From Mumia xiangluensis (lineage in GTDB: Bacteria; Actinomycetota; Actinomycetes; Propionibacteriales; Nocardioidaceae), in NCBI RefSeq assembly GCF_010994095.1, contig NZ_WJYO01000002.1:558001-622000 (forward strand): DNA of 64,000 nucleotides. The letters run 5' to 3'. Position numbers and translations under genes: made by a program. The notes beneath the pieces are model-generated. The model was not told where the DNA came from, made no database searches, and saw only the letters and a list, made by a program, of their open reading frames with translations. Below, piece by piece: positions 52,916 to 62,191 of the stretch. How positions within the stretch are numbered: position 1 is the stretch's first letter; the number at the start of each line of letters is the position of its first letter.

Positions 52916-53140
52916 GTGTCCGACCTGAGGGACGATCTCGAGCGATGGGAGCGCGCCGGCGGGACGTGGCGCGTCGTCGCCCGCACCTCCGCCCGGGCGA
53001 CCGTGGCGCTGTGCCGCTGCGACGGCGGCGAGGAGGTCGAGCGACTGATGTCGGCGGACCCCGCAGTGCTCGACGCGCTCGCCCAGCGGCCGAGCAGCGA
53101 CGACAACCCTTGGATAAGGCCCCCGGACCCAGCAGGATGA
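52916..53140 (+). CDS. Small conserved actinobacterial protein (74 aa)
   Basis: GTG 52916 is 6 nt after CATGAT (leaderless spacing). 74 codons: SDLRDDLERWERAGGTWRVV, then VALCRCDGGEEVERL and RPSSDDNP. Two closely spaced Cys (CRC). Resembles short conserved hypothetical proteins of actinobacteria; function unknown. Precedes the zinc-ribbon gene by 4 bp, probably co-transcribed. Confidence 0.6.
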   Translation: MSDLRDDLERWERAGGTWRVVARTSARATVALCRCDGGEEVERLMSADPAVLDALAQRPSSDDNPWIRPPDPAG

Positions 53141-53144
53141 AGCC

Positions 53145-53441
53145 ATGAGATGCCCCAACGACGACACCACCCTCGTCATGAGCGAGCGCAGCGGGATCGA
53201 GATCGACTACTGCCCCGAGTGCCGCGGAGTCTGGCTCGATCGCGGCGAGCTCGACAAGATCATCGACCGCGCCGGAGCCCAGACAGCGCCCGCGCCGACG
53301 CCGGCACCGACGCCGGAGCGGACGTACCAGGAGCGCCCCCCGCAGCAGTACCAGCAGCCGTCGTACCCGCAGCGGGGCTACGACGACCGCGGCTACAAGC
53401 GGAAGAAGAAGGAGAACTGGCTCTCCGACCTGTTCGACTGA
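53145..53441 (+). CDS. TFIIB-type zinc-ribbon protein
   Basis: 98 residues. MRCPNDDTTLV and YCPECRGVWLDRGELDKI form the zf-TFIIB zinc ribbon (C-P-x-D...C-P-x-C-x-G-V-W-L-D-x-G-E-L). The rest is a Pro/Gln/Tyr-rich linker and a Lys-rich end with NWLSDLFD. Function of the family is unknown. Confidence 0.85.
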   Translation: MRCPNDDTTLVMSERSGIEIDYCPECRGVWLDRGELDKIIDRAGAQTAPAPTPAPTPERTYQERPPQQYQQPSYPQRGYDDRGYKRKKKENWLSDLFD

Positions 53442-53456
53442 GCCGCCGACCCGGCT

Positions 53457-54290
53457 TCAGTGGGCCTTGCCGGCCTTCCAGTAGCCGACGAAGGTGATGT
53501 TCTCCTTCGGGACGCCCGCCTGCACCCAGTGCCGCCGCGCACCCGCCACGAGGCTGGACTCCCCGACGACCCACGCGTACGCGGGCTCGTCGGGGAGGGT
53601 CAGCGCCTCCACGGCCCGGAGCGCTGCCTGACCGGGCACCGCCGAGGGATCGTCGCGGACGACCCAGGCAACCTCGATCCCGGCCGGCGCCTCGAGGTCC
53701 TGACGATCCGCGTCGCTCGGGACCTCGACCACGGCATGGCCGACCGCGGTGGCGTCGAGCGAGGCAAGGATCCCCGCGACGGCCGGCAGGCCGGTCTCGT
53801 CCGCGGCGATGAGCACCCGAGACGTGCCGGCAGCCGGGTTGAAGCACAGACCCTCGTCGAGGAGCGCCACGGCATCACCGGGGTTGCACGACTGCGCCCA
53901 CGACGCCGCGGGCCCTGCGGTGCCGTCCTCCGCCGACCCGTGGACGACGAAGTCGACGTCGATCTCGGGCCCGTCGACGCCGTCGGCCCGGTAGGCGCGC
54001 ACGGTGTAGTTGCGGAGCACAGGCCGCTCGGTCTTGGAGACGGTCAGGAACTTGAGGTACGACAGCGTGGTGAGCTTCTTCGGGACGCGGGCCAGCGACG
54101 TGTCCGAGACCGGCAGGAACAGCCGGAACCACTGGTCGTACCCGAGGGGGACGAAGTCGGCCACGTCACCACCGCCGAGGGTCACTCGCACGTAGCTCGG
54201 CGAGATCTGCCGGCGTCCCACGACGTGCAGCGTGAGCAGGCCAGGTGTGCGTGCTTCGACGCGGGTCGAGTCCAGGTTGGCGCGGGCCAC
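53457..54290 (-). CDS. Siderophore-interacting protein (ferric-siderophore reductase family)
   Basis: 277 residues, ViuB/SIP family. FAD-binding beta-barrel with RNYTVRAYR (the R-x-Y-T/S motif) and a SIP domain with VLIAADETGLPAVAGIL and YAWVVGESSLVAGARRHW. Releases iron from ferric siderophores in the cytosol using NAD(P)H via FAD. An iron box lies 23 bp upstream of the start codon, so iron-repressed. No siderophore biosynthesis gene nearby. Confidence 0.92.
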   Translation of the reverse strand: MARANLDSTRVEARTPGLLTLHVVGRRQISPSYVRVTLGGGDVADFVPLGYDQWFRLFLPVSDTSLARVPKKLTTLSYLKFLTVSKTERPVLRNYTVRAYRADGVDGPEIDVDFVVHGSAEDGTAGPAASWAQSCNPGDAVALLDEGLCFNPAAGTSRVLIAADETGLPAVAGILASLDATAVGHAVVEVPSDADRQDLEAPAGIEVAWVVRDDPSAVPGQAALRAVEALTLPDEPAYAWVVGESSLVAGARRHWVQAGVPKENITFVGYWKAGKAH

Positions 54291-54312
54291 GGGTCCTCCT
54301 CGGACGATTGAG

Positions 54313-54326
54313 TTAGGCGAGCCTAA
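54313..54326. promoter_or_regulatory. DtxR/IdeR-type iron box
   Basis: TTAGGCGAGCCTAA at 54313-54326, a perfect 6-2-6 palindrome resembling the actinobacterial iron box (TTAGGTTAGCCTAACC core). It precedes the siderophore-interacting protein gene. Confidence 0.8.
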
Positions 54327-54359
54327 CCAACACGACCGGCCGGTGTCGAGGCGGGACCG

Positions 54360-54440
54360 CTACCCCTCGCTCTCGGCAGCGCGCTTGAGCAGCGACAGCC
54401 TGCGGTCCCACGCCTCGGCATGCCGCTGCAGGTCGCGTCA
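54360..54440 (-). pseudogene. Possible 3' remnant of a lost gene
   Basis: Between the MFS end and the iron box, the reverse strand has a coding-like tail DLQRHAEAWDRRLSLLKRAA followed by ESEG and TAG, but an in-frame TGA lies just two codons upstream of it. The composition and helix-like pattern suggest the end of a regulator (possibly). No intact gene fits here. Low certainty. Confidence 0.25.
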
Positions 54441-54475
54441 GGTGCACATGGCGCCCGCGCCGAACAGGCTCGTCG

Positions 54476-55921
54476 CTACTGCGAGCGCCGCGGCCGGCAG
54501 GCGATGACGACCACTGCGCCGGCGAGAGAGAAGGCCGCCGTCACGAGCGCGGCGACGTTCCAGCCGTCGTACAGGTCCTGCTGCGTCGAGCCGTGCGCGT
54601 CGACGATCACGGAGACGACGGTGACCCCGATCGCGGAGCCGACGTAGCGGGCGGTGTTGTTGGCCCCGCTGCCCATCGCCTCGCGCCCGACAGGGACGCT
54701 CGCCACCGCCTCGCGTCCCAGCGCCGCGTTGAGCACGCCGCTCGCGACGCCGGCGAGCAGGAGCGCAGGCACGAACCGCCACCACGACGTGTCCGGGCCG
54801 ACGCCCGTCAGCAGCGCCTGCCCGGCCGCCACGCCGAGCAACCCGGCCGCCAGCAAGGACCGACCGCTCCATCCCGACGGCAGGCGCCGCGCCAGCAGGG
54901 ACGACACCACGCTCGTCGCGGACCACGAGAGCAGCAGGATGCCCGCACCGAGCGCACCGATGCCGAACCCGGTGTCGAGGAAGATCGCCATGAACGAGAA
55001 GAGCGCGATCACGCCCATGCCCGTGGCGAACGCCGCAGTGGTCGCGGCCACGAACGGCCTGTGGCGCAGCAGGGCGAGATCGAGCATCGGAGCGCGCCCT
55101 CGACGCTCCGCGACGACGAACCCGACCAGGAGCGCGGCGGACGCGACGAAGAGCCCCCCGGACAGGAGCCCCCGTCCCGGCTCGCGGCTCTCGACCAGCC
55201 CCGCCAGGAGGCAGCTCAACCCGCCGGCGATGAGGAGCCCGCCCCACCGGTCGAGCCGGCGCCGCACCGGCGCACGCGACTCGTCCAGGTAGCGGAGCGC
55301 CCCGACGACGGTCACGAAGGCCGCGACCGCGAGGACGGCGTACGCCAGACGCCACGACACCCACACGTCACAGAGGCCCGCGACCACCGGGCCGACCGCG
55401 ATGCCGGCGCCGAGCGAGGCGCCCCACGCGCCTGTCGCCGCCACACGCGCAGGCCCGGGCGCGAAGGCGTGCGCCAGGATCCCGAGGCTCGCCGCAGTCA
55501 CTGCCGCGCCGCCGACGCCCTGCACGACCCGCGCGAGGACGAAGGTCGTTGGGTCGGAGACCACGGCGCACACGAGACCCCCGAGGGCGAGCACGACGAG
55601 GCCGACCACGAACGTACGGCGCCGCCCCAGGTCGTCGGCGACCGCGCCGGCGGTCAGCAGGGCGGCGGCGAGGCCGATGCTCATCGAGCTGAGGATCCAG
55701 GTCCGCGCGGCGGTGCTCGCGTCGAGCGACGCGGCCGTCGGCACGATCGTGGCGAGCGGCAGCGTGAACGCCATGATCATCAGCAGCGTCCCCGAGGCGA
55801 CGACGGCGAGCGTCGCTCGCGGGTGTCGTGAGCCGAGGCTCGCATCCACTGCCACAGAAACCGCCACCGCACGTCCCCTCGACCGGCGAGAGACGGACGT
55901 CGGCGTTGCAACGACCGTCAT
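54476..55921 (-). CDS. MFS transporter, DHA2-like 14-helix
   Basis: 481 residues with about 14 hydrophobic helices. AGAVADDLGRRRTFVVGLVVL is the MFS A motif and GASLGAGIAVGPVVAGLC matches the C motif of drug:H+ antiporters. ATG start. Divergent from the Rrf2-type regulator; the shared operator lies directly before both starts. Likely drug or toxic-metabolite efflux. Confidence 0.9.
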   Translation of the reverse strand: MTVVATPTSVSRRSRGRAVAVSVAVDASLGSRHPRATLAVVASGTLLMIMAFTLPLATIVPTAASLDASTAARTWILSSMSIGLAAALLTAGAVADDLGRRRTFVVGLVVLALGGLVCAVVSDPTTFVLARVVQGVGGAAVTAASLGILAHAFAPGPARVAATGAWGASLGAGIAVGPVVAGLCDVWVSWRLAYAVLAVAAFVTVVGALRYLDESRAPVRRRLDRWGGLLIAGGLSCLLAGLVESREPGRGLLSGGLFVASAALLVGFVVAERRGRAPMLDLALLRHRPFVAATTAAFATGMGVIALFSFMAIFLDTGFGIGALGAGILLLSWSATSVVSSLLARRLPSGWSGRSLLAAGLLGVAAGQALLTGVGPDTSWWRFVPALLLAGVASGVLNAALGREAVASVPVGREAMGSGANNTARYVGSAIGVTVVSVIVDAHGSTQQDLYDGWNVAALVTAAFSLAGAVVVIACRPRRSQ

Positions 55922-55922
55922 C

Positions 55923-55943
55923 TCGTAACAGATGTGGTTACGA
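55923..55943. promoter_or_regulatory. Operator between MFS and Rrf2 genes
   Basis: Inverted repeat TCGTAAC (55923-55929), 7-bp spacer, GTTACGA (55937-55943). It overlaps the -10 TACGAT of the regulator and touches the MFS start, so binding would block both. Confidence 0.72.
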
Positions 55944-55950
55944 TAACAGC

Positions 55951-56385
55951 ATGAGCGCCAACAGTCGCCTGACTATCGCGGTCCACATGCTGAGCGTCCT
56001 CGAGCTCCGACGCCGGCGGGACCACGAGTGGTCGACGTCGGAGCAGGTCGCGCACAGCGTGCGCACCAACCCTGTCGTCGTTCGCCGCATGCTCGGCGAC
56101 CTCCGCGACGCCGGGCTGGTCGAGTCACGGCGCGGCCCCGGGGCCGGCTGGCGGATGGCGCACGACGCCACCGAGATCAGCCTGGCCGACGTCGACGACG
56201 CCCTGGGCGCCGAGCCGGCGTACGCGATGCACCGCAACGAGCCGAACCCCGCCTGCCCCGTGGCCCGTGGGATCCGCCCGGCGCTCGAGCCTGTCTACGC
56301 CCGCGTCGACGACGTCGTCCGAGCCGAGCTCGCACGCACGACCCTCGCCGACGTGTTCCGTACGACGATGGCGCTGGCGGACTGA
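55951..56385 (+). CDS. Rrf2-family transcriptional regulator (YwnA-like)
   Basis: 144 residues from ATG 55951, 6 nt after TACGAT. Winged helix: RLTIAVHMLSVLELR, SVRTNPVVVRRMLGDLRDAGLVESRRGPGAGWRMA-like wing, ISLADVDDALG. Only one Cys (ACPVARG), so no Fe-S cluster of IscR/NsrR type. Likely represses the divergent MFS pump. Confidence 0.88.
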   Translation: MSANSRLTIAVHMLSVLELRRRRDHEWSTSEQVAHSVRTNPVVVRRMLGDLRDAGLVESRRGPGAGWRMAHDATEISLADVDDALGAEPAYAMHRNEPNPACPVARGIRPALEPVYARVDDVVRAELARTTLADVFRTTMALAD

Positions 56386-56451
56386 ACCCAGTCGTTCGTC
56401 GGCGGGTGCGGCGATAGCCTGACGGCACCATCGCCAAGCCTGGAGGAACGC

Positions 56452-57810
56452 ATGTCCGACGACCGCATCCGGATCACGCTCGACGAGTCGGAGATGCCGA
56501 CCCACTGGTACAACATCGTCGCGGACCTTCCCACGCCCCCGCCGCCGCCGCTGCATCCCGCGACGCACGAGCCGGTCGGTCCGGACGATCTCGCGCCACT
56601 GTTCCCGCCGGAGCTGATCGCGCAGGAGGTGACCACCGACCGCTACGTCGAGATCCCCGAGCCGGTCCGCGAGGTCTACCGCCAGTACCGCCCGTCCCCC
56701 CTCGTCCGTGCCGTGCGATGGGAGAAGAAGCTCGGCACGTCAGCACGGATCTACTACAAGTACGAGGGTGTCTCCCCCGCCGGCTCGCACAAGACCAACA
56801 CGTCGGTCCCGCAGGTCTACTACAACGCGCTCAACGGCGTCACGCGCCTGACGACCGAGACCGGCGCCGGCCAGTGGGGCACCGCGCTCGCGTACGCGTG
56901 CTCGCTGTTCGGGCTGGAGTGCGAGGTGTGGCAGGTCGGCGCGTCGTTCGACACCAAGCCGCAGCGCCGCACCCTCATCGAGGTGTTCGGCGGCAAGGTC
57001 CACCGCTCGCCGAGCACGCTGACCGAGTTCGGCAAGGCCTTCGACCCCGAGCACCCGGGCTCGCTCGGCATCGCGATAACCGAGGCCGTCGAGCTCGCCG
57101 CGCAGGACGACGCGACCAAGTACGCCCTGGGGTCCGTGCTGAACCACGTGCTGCTCCACCAGAGCGTGATCGGCGAGGAGGCGCTGCTCCAGCTCGCGAA
57201 GGCGGGCGAGCCGGGCGCCGACGTCGTCATCGGCTGCGCGGGCGGCGGCTCGAACTTCGCCGGGCTCGCCTTCCCGTTCCTCCGCGAGAAGCTCGCCGGT
57301 CGCCAGGAGCCGACGATCGTCGCCGTGGAGCCGTCCTCGTGCCCGACGCTCACCCGCGGCGAGTACCGCTACGACTTCGGTGACACCGGCGGGATGACGC
57401 CGCTCATGAAGATGTACACCCTCGGCCACGACTTCGTCCCGTCACCGATCCACGCCGGCGGTCTCCGCTACCACGCGATGGCCCCGCTGGTCTCCCACGT
57501 CGCACACGAAGGCCTGATCGAGGCCGTCGCCCTGCACCAGAGCGAGTGCTTCGAGTCGGCCGTCGAGTTCGCGCGCACCGAGGGCATCGTTCCTGCTCCC
57601 GAGTCGTCGCACGCCCTCGCCCAGGCACGGCGTACGGCGCTCGCCGCGGCCGAGTCCGGCGAGGAGCCCGTCATCGTCATCGGCCTGTCCGGTCACGGCC
57701 TGCTCGAGCTGGGGGCGTACGACTCGTTCCTGCACGGCCGCCTCGACGACGACCCCCTGAGCGACGACGCGCTGTCTGCGTCGCTGGCAGCCGTACCCGC
57801 GGTGGGATGA
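56452..57810 (+). CDS. TrpB2-type tryptophan synthase beta-like enzyme
   Basis: 452 residues, longer than TrpB1. N-terminal extension with [20 protein letters not shown], typical of TrpB2. PLP Lys in [15 protein letters not shown], and phosphate loop [12 protein letters not shown]. Condenses indole and serine (family knowledge); no trpA or other trp gene nearby, so it probably acts stand-alone on free indole. Leadered: GGAGGAA before the ATG, TAGCCT at 56414. Confidence 0.93.
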   Translation: MSDDRIRITLDESEMPTHWYNIVADLPTPPPPPLHPATHEPVGPDDLAPLFPPELIAQEVTTDRYVEIPEPVREVYRQYRPSPLVRAVRWEKKLGTSARIYYKYEGVSPAGSHKTNTSVPQVYYNALNGVTRLTTETGAGQWGTALAYACSLFGLECEVWQVGASFDTKPQRRTLIEVFGGKVHRSPSTLTEFGKAFDPEHPGSLGIAITEAVELAAQDDATKYALGSVLNHVLLHQSVIGEEALLQLAKAGEPGADVVIGCAGGGSNFAGLAFPFLREKLAGRQEPTIVAVEPSSCPTLTRGEYRYDFGDTGGMTPLMKMYTLGHDFVPSPIHAGGLRYHAMAPLVSHVAHEGLIEAVALHQSECFESAVEFARTEGIVPAPESSHALAQARRTALAAAESGEEPVIVIGLSGHGLLELGAYDSFLHGRLDDDPLSDDALSASLAAVPAVG

Positions 57811-58607
57811 CGTCGGCGGAGCTCGTCGAGATCGCTCCAGGCGTCCTCGTCGCGACCCACCCGTTCTGCGCCACGACCACCACGGTGGTCGTCGGCGCAG
57901 ACGGGAGGGAGTGTCTCCTGGTCGATCCGGCCGTCACAGCGGAGGAGATCGACGCGCTCGCCGCTGCGCTCGCCGCGCGTGGACTCACGGTCACGGGCGC
58001 GTTCTCGACGCATCCGCACTGGGACCACCTCCTCTGGCGCCCGGCCTTGGGCGACGCTCCGCGCTGGGCGACCGCGGCAGGTGCTCGACGAGCGCTCGAG
58101 GTCACCGACGACAACGTGCGCAAGGCTCACGAGGCCCTCGACGGCGTGGACACGAGCGGCATGGCACGCGTGGTGGCGCTCCCGGCCGGCGCGACCGCGC
58201 TGCCGTGGTCGGGCCGCGCGTGCCGGGTCGTCGAGCACGCGGCACACGCCCAGGGGCATGCGGCACTGCTCGTCACCGACGCCCGCGTCCTGGTGGCCGG
58301 AGACATGCTGTCCGACGTCGAGGTCCCGTTGCTCGACCTGGAGGCCGCCCGCCCGTGGGACGACTACGCCGAGGCGCTCGACCGGTTCGCGGAGATCGCG
58401 CTGTCGATCGAGGTGGTGGTCCCGGGCCACGGCACGGTCGGCGACCGCGCGGAGCTGCTCCGTCGCATCGCGGCCGACCGCACCTACCTCGCGGCTCTCC
58501 CCCTCGACGAGGAACCCGACGATCCGCGGCTGGCGGGCTCGGCGGACTGGCTCCTCGCCGAGCACGCAGCAGCACGCCAGCGGGTCCGCGCGGACCTCGG
58601 CGGCTGA
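57807..58607 (+). CDS. Metallo-beta-lactamase-fold hydrolase
   Basis: 266 residues; ATG overlaps the TrpB2 stop (ATGA), so translation is coupled. Zinc motif THPHWDH (H-x-H-x-D-H) at about residue 65, [21 protein letters not shown] (Asp ligand) and VPGHG (His ligand). Glyoxalase II-like fold. Coupling to TrpB2 suggests a shared pathway but the substrate is unknown. Confidence 0.9.
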   Translation: MTSAELVEIAPGVLVATHPFCATTTTVVVGADGRECLLVDPAVTAEEIDALAAALAARGLTVTGAFSTHPHWDHLLWRPALGDAPRWATAAGARRALEVTDDNVRKAHEALDGVDTSGMARVVALPAGATALPWSGRACRVVEHAAHAQGHAALLVTDARVLVAGDMLSDVEVPLLDLEAARPWDDYAEALDRFAEIALSIEVVVPGHGTVGDRAELLRRIAADRTYLAALPLDEEPDDPRLAGSADWLLAEHAAARQRVRADLGG

Positions 58608-58614
58608 GTGGCTC

Positions 58615-59943
58615 TCACCCCGCTGCGCCTGGCCGCAGCACGCGTACGGCGACCGGCGGCGCCATCAGGCTCGGCGGCGGATCGACCAGGTTCGTGACCC
58701 GGAGGAACGCGCGCGCGACCGCCGGATCCCGCCGTGCGACCCGCTGCAGGCGCCCGACGTACCGACTGACGACACCGTGCCCCCGCGGATGCGTGCCTCG
58801 TACCCCGGGGATCTGCAGATCGGTTCCTTGGACGACCGCCCACGCCGTGTCGACGATCGCCGCCGCAGCCTTCGGGTAGGTGGTCCGCACCTCGTCCTCT
58901 CCCACGGCCACCGCCCGACCGAGCGCGACAGCCTCCTGCGCGGTCAGGCTCATCCCCTGGCCGAAGGTCGGGTCGACGCTGCAGATCGCGTCCCCCACCG
59001 GCGCGTACCCGTACGGCAGGTCGCCGAGCCGCTCGAAGTGGCGCCGACGGCAGTCAGGGAACCGGTACACCAGTGGCTCGTGCAGCGGATCCCGGTCGCG
59101 CAGCAGCTCAGCGAGCTCCGGAGCGACCACGAGGTCAGCCAGCTGCCGGAGGCCGTCGGTGTCCAGCGGCGGCGGCACGTCGCCGTACCCGAAGAGCGTG
59201 AGCGTCCACGTGCCGTCCTCCTGCCGGATCGCGACGCCGCCCTTCGGCACGTCGGGAGTCGCCGCGCTGACGACGAAGGCGAGCCCGTCGAGGTCGTCGT
59301 CACGCGCCTTCACGTGGACCGTGACGTAGCGGATACCGACCTCGATCCGCTCCTCGACCGGCGCGGACGCGCCGATGTCGGGCAGCCACCGTGCCGCGCG
59401 CCCCGACCGTCCGGTGGCGTCGATCACGAGGTCCGCCGGGATCGCGTCCTCGCTCCCGTCGCCGTCCCGGTCGCGGACCATGACGCCCGTCACGCGCCCG
59501 CCCTCGGCCGCCAGGTGCGCGACGTCAGCCGCCTCGCGGAGCTCGATCTCGGGGAGCTCGGCGACTCGGGCACGGATCGTGTGCTCGAGCAGGGGGCGAG
59601 ACACCGCGAGCCCTCGGTCGCCGGTCTCGCACTGCGCGATCAGTCCACCGCCCACCCACCACCGGCCGGCCGAGCCGATGTCGGCGCCGGAGACTGCCCC
59701 CGCGTCGACCAGCTGGTCGGTGAGCCCGGGGAGCAGCTGCTCCATCGCCGCTCGGCCGGACGAGAGGACGCCGTGGGTGTGCGGCGCCTGCGGTGTCCCC
59801 GGCCGCGCGTGCGGCTCGTCGGGCACGTGGTCGCGCTCCAGGACGACGACGCGCTGGGCGTACGGGCGGACGGCAGCCGCGGCGAGCAGGCCGGCCATGC
59901 TGCCTCCGGCGACCACGACCGTGTCGAGTGCTGTGGTGGACAT
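58615..59943 (-). CDS. FAD-dependent monooxygenase/oxidoreductase
   Basis: 442 residues from ATG 59943 with GAGGAGG 6 nt upstream. Rossmann VVVAGGSMAGLLAAAA (GxGxxG-like, GGSMAG), ADLVIDATGRSGRAARWLP, and the DG-type GDAICSVDPTFGQGMSLTAQEA of group A flavoprotein monooxygenases. Likely oxidises or reduces a lipid/aromatic. Co-oriented 46 bp after the AAA-HTH gene. Convergent (7 bp) with the MBL gene. Confidence 0.87.
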   Translation of the reverse strand: MSTTALDTVVVAGGSMAGLLAAAAVRPYAQRVVVLERDHVPDEPHARPGTPQAPHTHGVLSSGRAAMEQLLPGLTDQLVDAGAVSGADIGSAGRWWVGGGLIAQCETGDRGLAVSRPLLEHTIRARVAELPEIELREAADVAHLAAEGGRVTGVMVRDRDGDGSEDAIPADLVIDATGRSGRAARWLPDIGASAPVEERIEVGIRYVTVHVKARDDDLDGLAFVVSAATPDVPKGGVAIRQEDGTWTLTLFGYGDVPPPLDTDGLRQLADLVVAPELAELLRDRDPLHEPLVYRFPDCRRRHFERLGDLPYGYAPVGDAICSVDPTFGQGMSLTAQEAVALGRAVAVGEDEVRTTYPKAAAAIVDTAWAVVQGTDLQIPGVRGTHPRGHGVVSRYVGRLQRVARRDPAVARAFLRVTNLVDPPPSLMAPPVAVRVLRPGAAG

Positions 59944-59989
59944 GAGTGCCTCCTCGAGCTGGTGGCTCCAGCGTCGAGGCGCGGGCCGC

Positions 59990-62107
59990 TCACTCTCCAG
60001 ACGAGTTGCTGCCCATTTCCTGCTCACGACGCTCCGCCGAGTGCGGCAGGACCGGCGGCCCGTGGAGCTCCCAGTCCCACAGGAGCTCCTCGACCCGGTC
60101 GATCCCGGTGGACAGGTGCCGGCGGTAGGTGCTGAACGGCAGCCCGAGCATCCCGGCGACCTTCTCCTGCGAGCCCCCCGGACGGAGGTACGTGCGGTCG
60201 ACGGCCCGGGCGGCGAGCTCCATCCGAGGCGCCTCCGCAAGCATCGACACCGCCTGCTCCGCGCGCTCCGCCAGCACCGTGACTGCCTCGTTCGCCTCGG
60301 TCGTCCCAGCCCCGGCGAGCCGCGAGCCGACGAGCGGGTTGCGGCGCAGGCGTGGTGGGTCGTGCAGGTCCTTGAGAAGCTGGCGGACGGCGTCGTGGAA
60401 GTCGGCCCGCGCCAGCGCCACCGGAGCCACGACGGACGCCGGGGCCGTGCCCGTGTCGTCGAGCTCGCGGGCTCCGAGCCCCGCCAGCCACGCGACGTAC
60501 GGGCTCCTGGCGAAGTCGCGCGCCCACACACCGACGTCCGCTCCCCCGACCCGGCAGCACCCCAGACGCTCGAAGCCGATGTACGTCCAGATCGGCGCCC
60601 ACGCTTCCTCCTGCATGCTCGACACGACGACCCAGCCGAGACCTCCGATGCGCCACGCCCACAGGGAGTGGGCCGCAACCTGGTCCGACACGGGCCCGAT
60701 CCGACCCGGGACGTCGGTGTCGAGGCCGACCTGGTGGATGACGACCTCGCCGGGCTCGGGAGGCCGGCGCGCGGCGAGCGCCTTCAGCGCCCACGCCGCG
60801 ACCGGGTCGTGGTCGGGAGCATCGGCGGCCGCGAGATCGAGCCGCGCGGTCAGGCAGACGCCCGTACGGCGGCCGCCGGCGTCCTCGAAGACCGTCCACG
60901 CCTCGGGCTGCTCACGCACCCAGTACGCCGCGACGTCCGTGCGTGCCTCCGCCGCGAACGCGTCCACGATCCACGCCGCGTCGGCAGGAGTCGACGGTCG
61001 GGCGACGAGCGCACCGAGGTCCTCGAACGCGTACAGGTCCTGCGCCTGAGGATTGCCCCGGTGGAGGTGGAGGAGATCGGCCGCCAGGCGGTCGCGGTCG
61101 GCCCCGGACGGCCGGGACATCCGGTCCAGGACGACGTCGCGGATGCGTCCGTGCAGGGCGACGAACGCCTCGCGATCGCGCCATCGGAGGTCGCGGTCCA
61201 GCGCGTCCCGAACGACCTCGTGGAGCGTCAGGCCGTCGGGGTGGGACTCCGCGTACGGTCGCTCGCGAACCCACGAGAGCAAGGTGTCCGCGTCCTCGTC
61301 CTCGAGGTGGAGGACCTGGCGCAGCATGCTGCGATCGACGCGCCGGGCGTGACCGCAGACGTGGAGCGCCTCACGCTGGAGCGCGGTCACCCCGTCGTCG
61401 AGGAACCTCCCCAGCAGGCGCGCCGTCACGTCCGGGTCGTCCAGGAGCGGACTGACCCCGCCCGTCGCCGCACCGGCGTCGTGCTCGTCCGTCGCGATGA
61501 CCAGGGCGAGCGGGTGCCCCCGGCTGCCGCGTACGAGGGCGGCGACGGTCTCGTCGTCCGTCACGCCGCGCGCACGGACGAGAGCAGCTGCGGCATCGGC
61601 GTCGAGGTTGCGAACCGGCACCACGAGGCCGCACGCGGCGAACGCCGGGTCGAGGCGCCACGACTCCGGTGGCGGCCGCCGTCCCGCGACGACCACGTGG
61701 GCGTCGACCGGGAGGGAGGGGACGAACGCGCGCCAGAACCACCCGGCGGCGGGCTCCAGCAGCTCGAACCGGTCGATCACGAGCACGGACTCCGCGGCGA
61801 ACCGAGACGCTGCGCCATCTGCTGGAGTGCTCGCGCCGGCGTCCGCCTGCAGCCACTGCTGGAGCCCACCGGGGCCGGGCTCCAGGTTGGCGCAGTCGAC
61901 GGTCACGACGGGCCGCCCCGATGCGGCCGCCTCGCCCGCGATCGCGTCGAGCAGCGCCGACTTGCCGACCCCGCCGGGTCCGTGCAGGTACGCGAGCATC
62001 CGGCCGTCGTCGTCGAGGAACGCCCGCAGCGTCGCGAGCTCGCGGTCGCGACCGACCAGGGACCTTCGGCGAGCACGGTCGAACAGGGCGCGTGCCGTCC
62101 GGGTCAC
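59990..62107 (-). CDS. AAA-type ATPase regulator with C-terminal HTH
   Basis: 705 residues. Walker A GPGGVGKS (43-50), Walker B-like SVLVIDRFELLEP, STAND-like ATPase and winged-helix region to about 340. A middle part (about 370-600) has AGRIGPV- and VSSMQEEAWAPIWTYIGFERLG, GNAT-like in layout. The C-terminus (about 640-690), YLRPGGSQEKVAGMLGLPFSTYRRH, is a sigma-region-4-like HTH. Probably controls the FAD monooxygenase gene downstream. Ligand unknown. Confidence 0.75.
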   Translation of the reverse strand: MTRTARALFDRARRRSLVGRDRELATLRAFLDDDGRMLAYLHGPGGVGKSALLDAIAGEAAASGRPVVTVDCANLEPGPGGLQQWLQADAGASTPADGAASRFAAESVLVIDRFELLEPAAGWFWRAFVPSLPVDAHVVVAGRRPPPESWRLDPAFAACGLVVPVRNLDADAAAALVRARGVTDDETVAALVRGSRGHPLALVIATDEHDAGAATGGVSPLLDDPDVTARLLGRFLDDGVTALQREALHVCGHARRVDRSMLRQVLHLEDEDADTLLSWVRERPYAESHPDGLTLHEVVRDALDRDLRWRDREAFVALHGRIRDVVLDRMSRPSGADRDRLAADLLHLHRGNPQAQDLYAFEDLGALVARPSTPADAAWIVDAFAAEARTDVAAYWVREQPEAWTVFEDAGGRRTGVCLTARLDLAAADAPDHDPVAAWALKALAARRPPEPGEVVIHQVGLDTDVPGRIGPVSDQVAAHSLWAWRIGGLGWVVVSSMQEEAWAPIWTYIGFERLGCCRVGGADVGVWARDFARSPYVAWLAGLGARELDDTGTAPASVVAPVALARADFHDAVRQLLKDLHDPPRLRRNPLVGSRLAGAGTTEANEAVTVLAERAEQAVSMLAEAPRMELAARAVDRTYLRPGGSQEKVAGMLGLPFSTYRRHLSTGIDRVEELLWDWELHGPPVLPHSAERREQEMGSNSSGE

Positions 62108-62191
62108 GCCTCATGGTCGCACGGAGCCCGCCCTGACCTGGGGTTCTTGACCGGCGGCCGAGGAGCATCGGCGGCCGGCGGCAGCTGCGGC

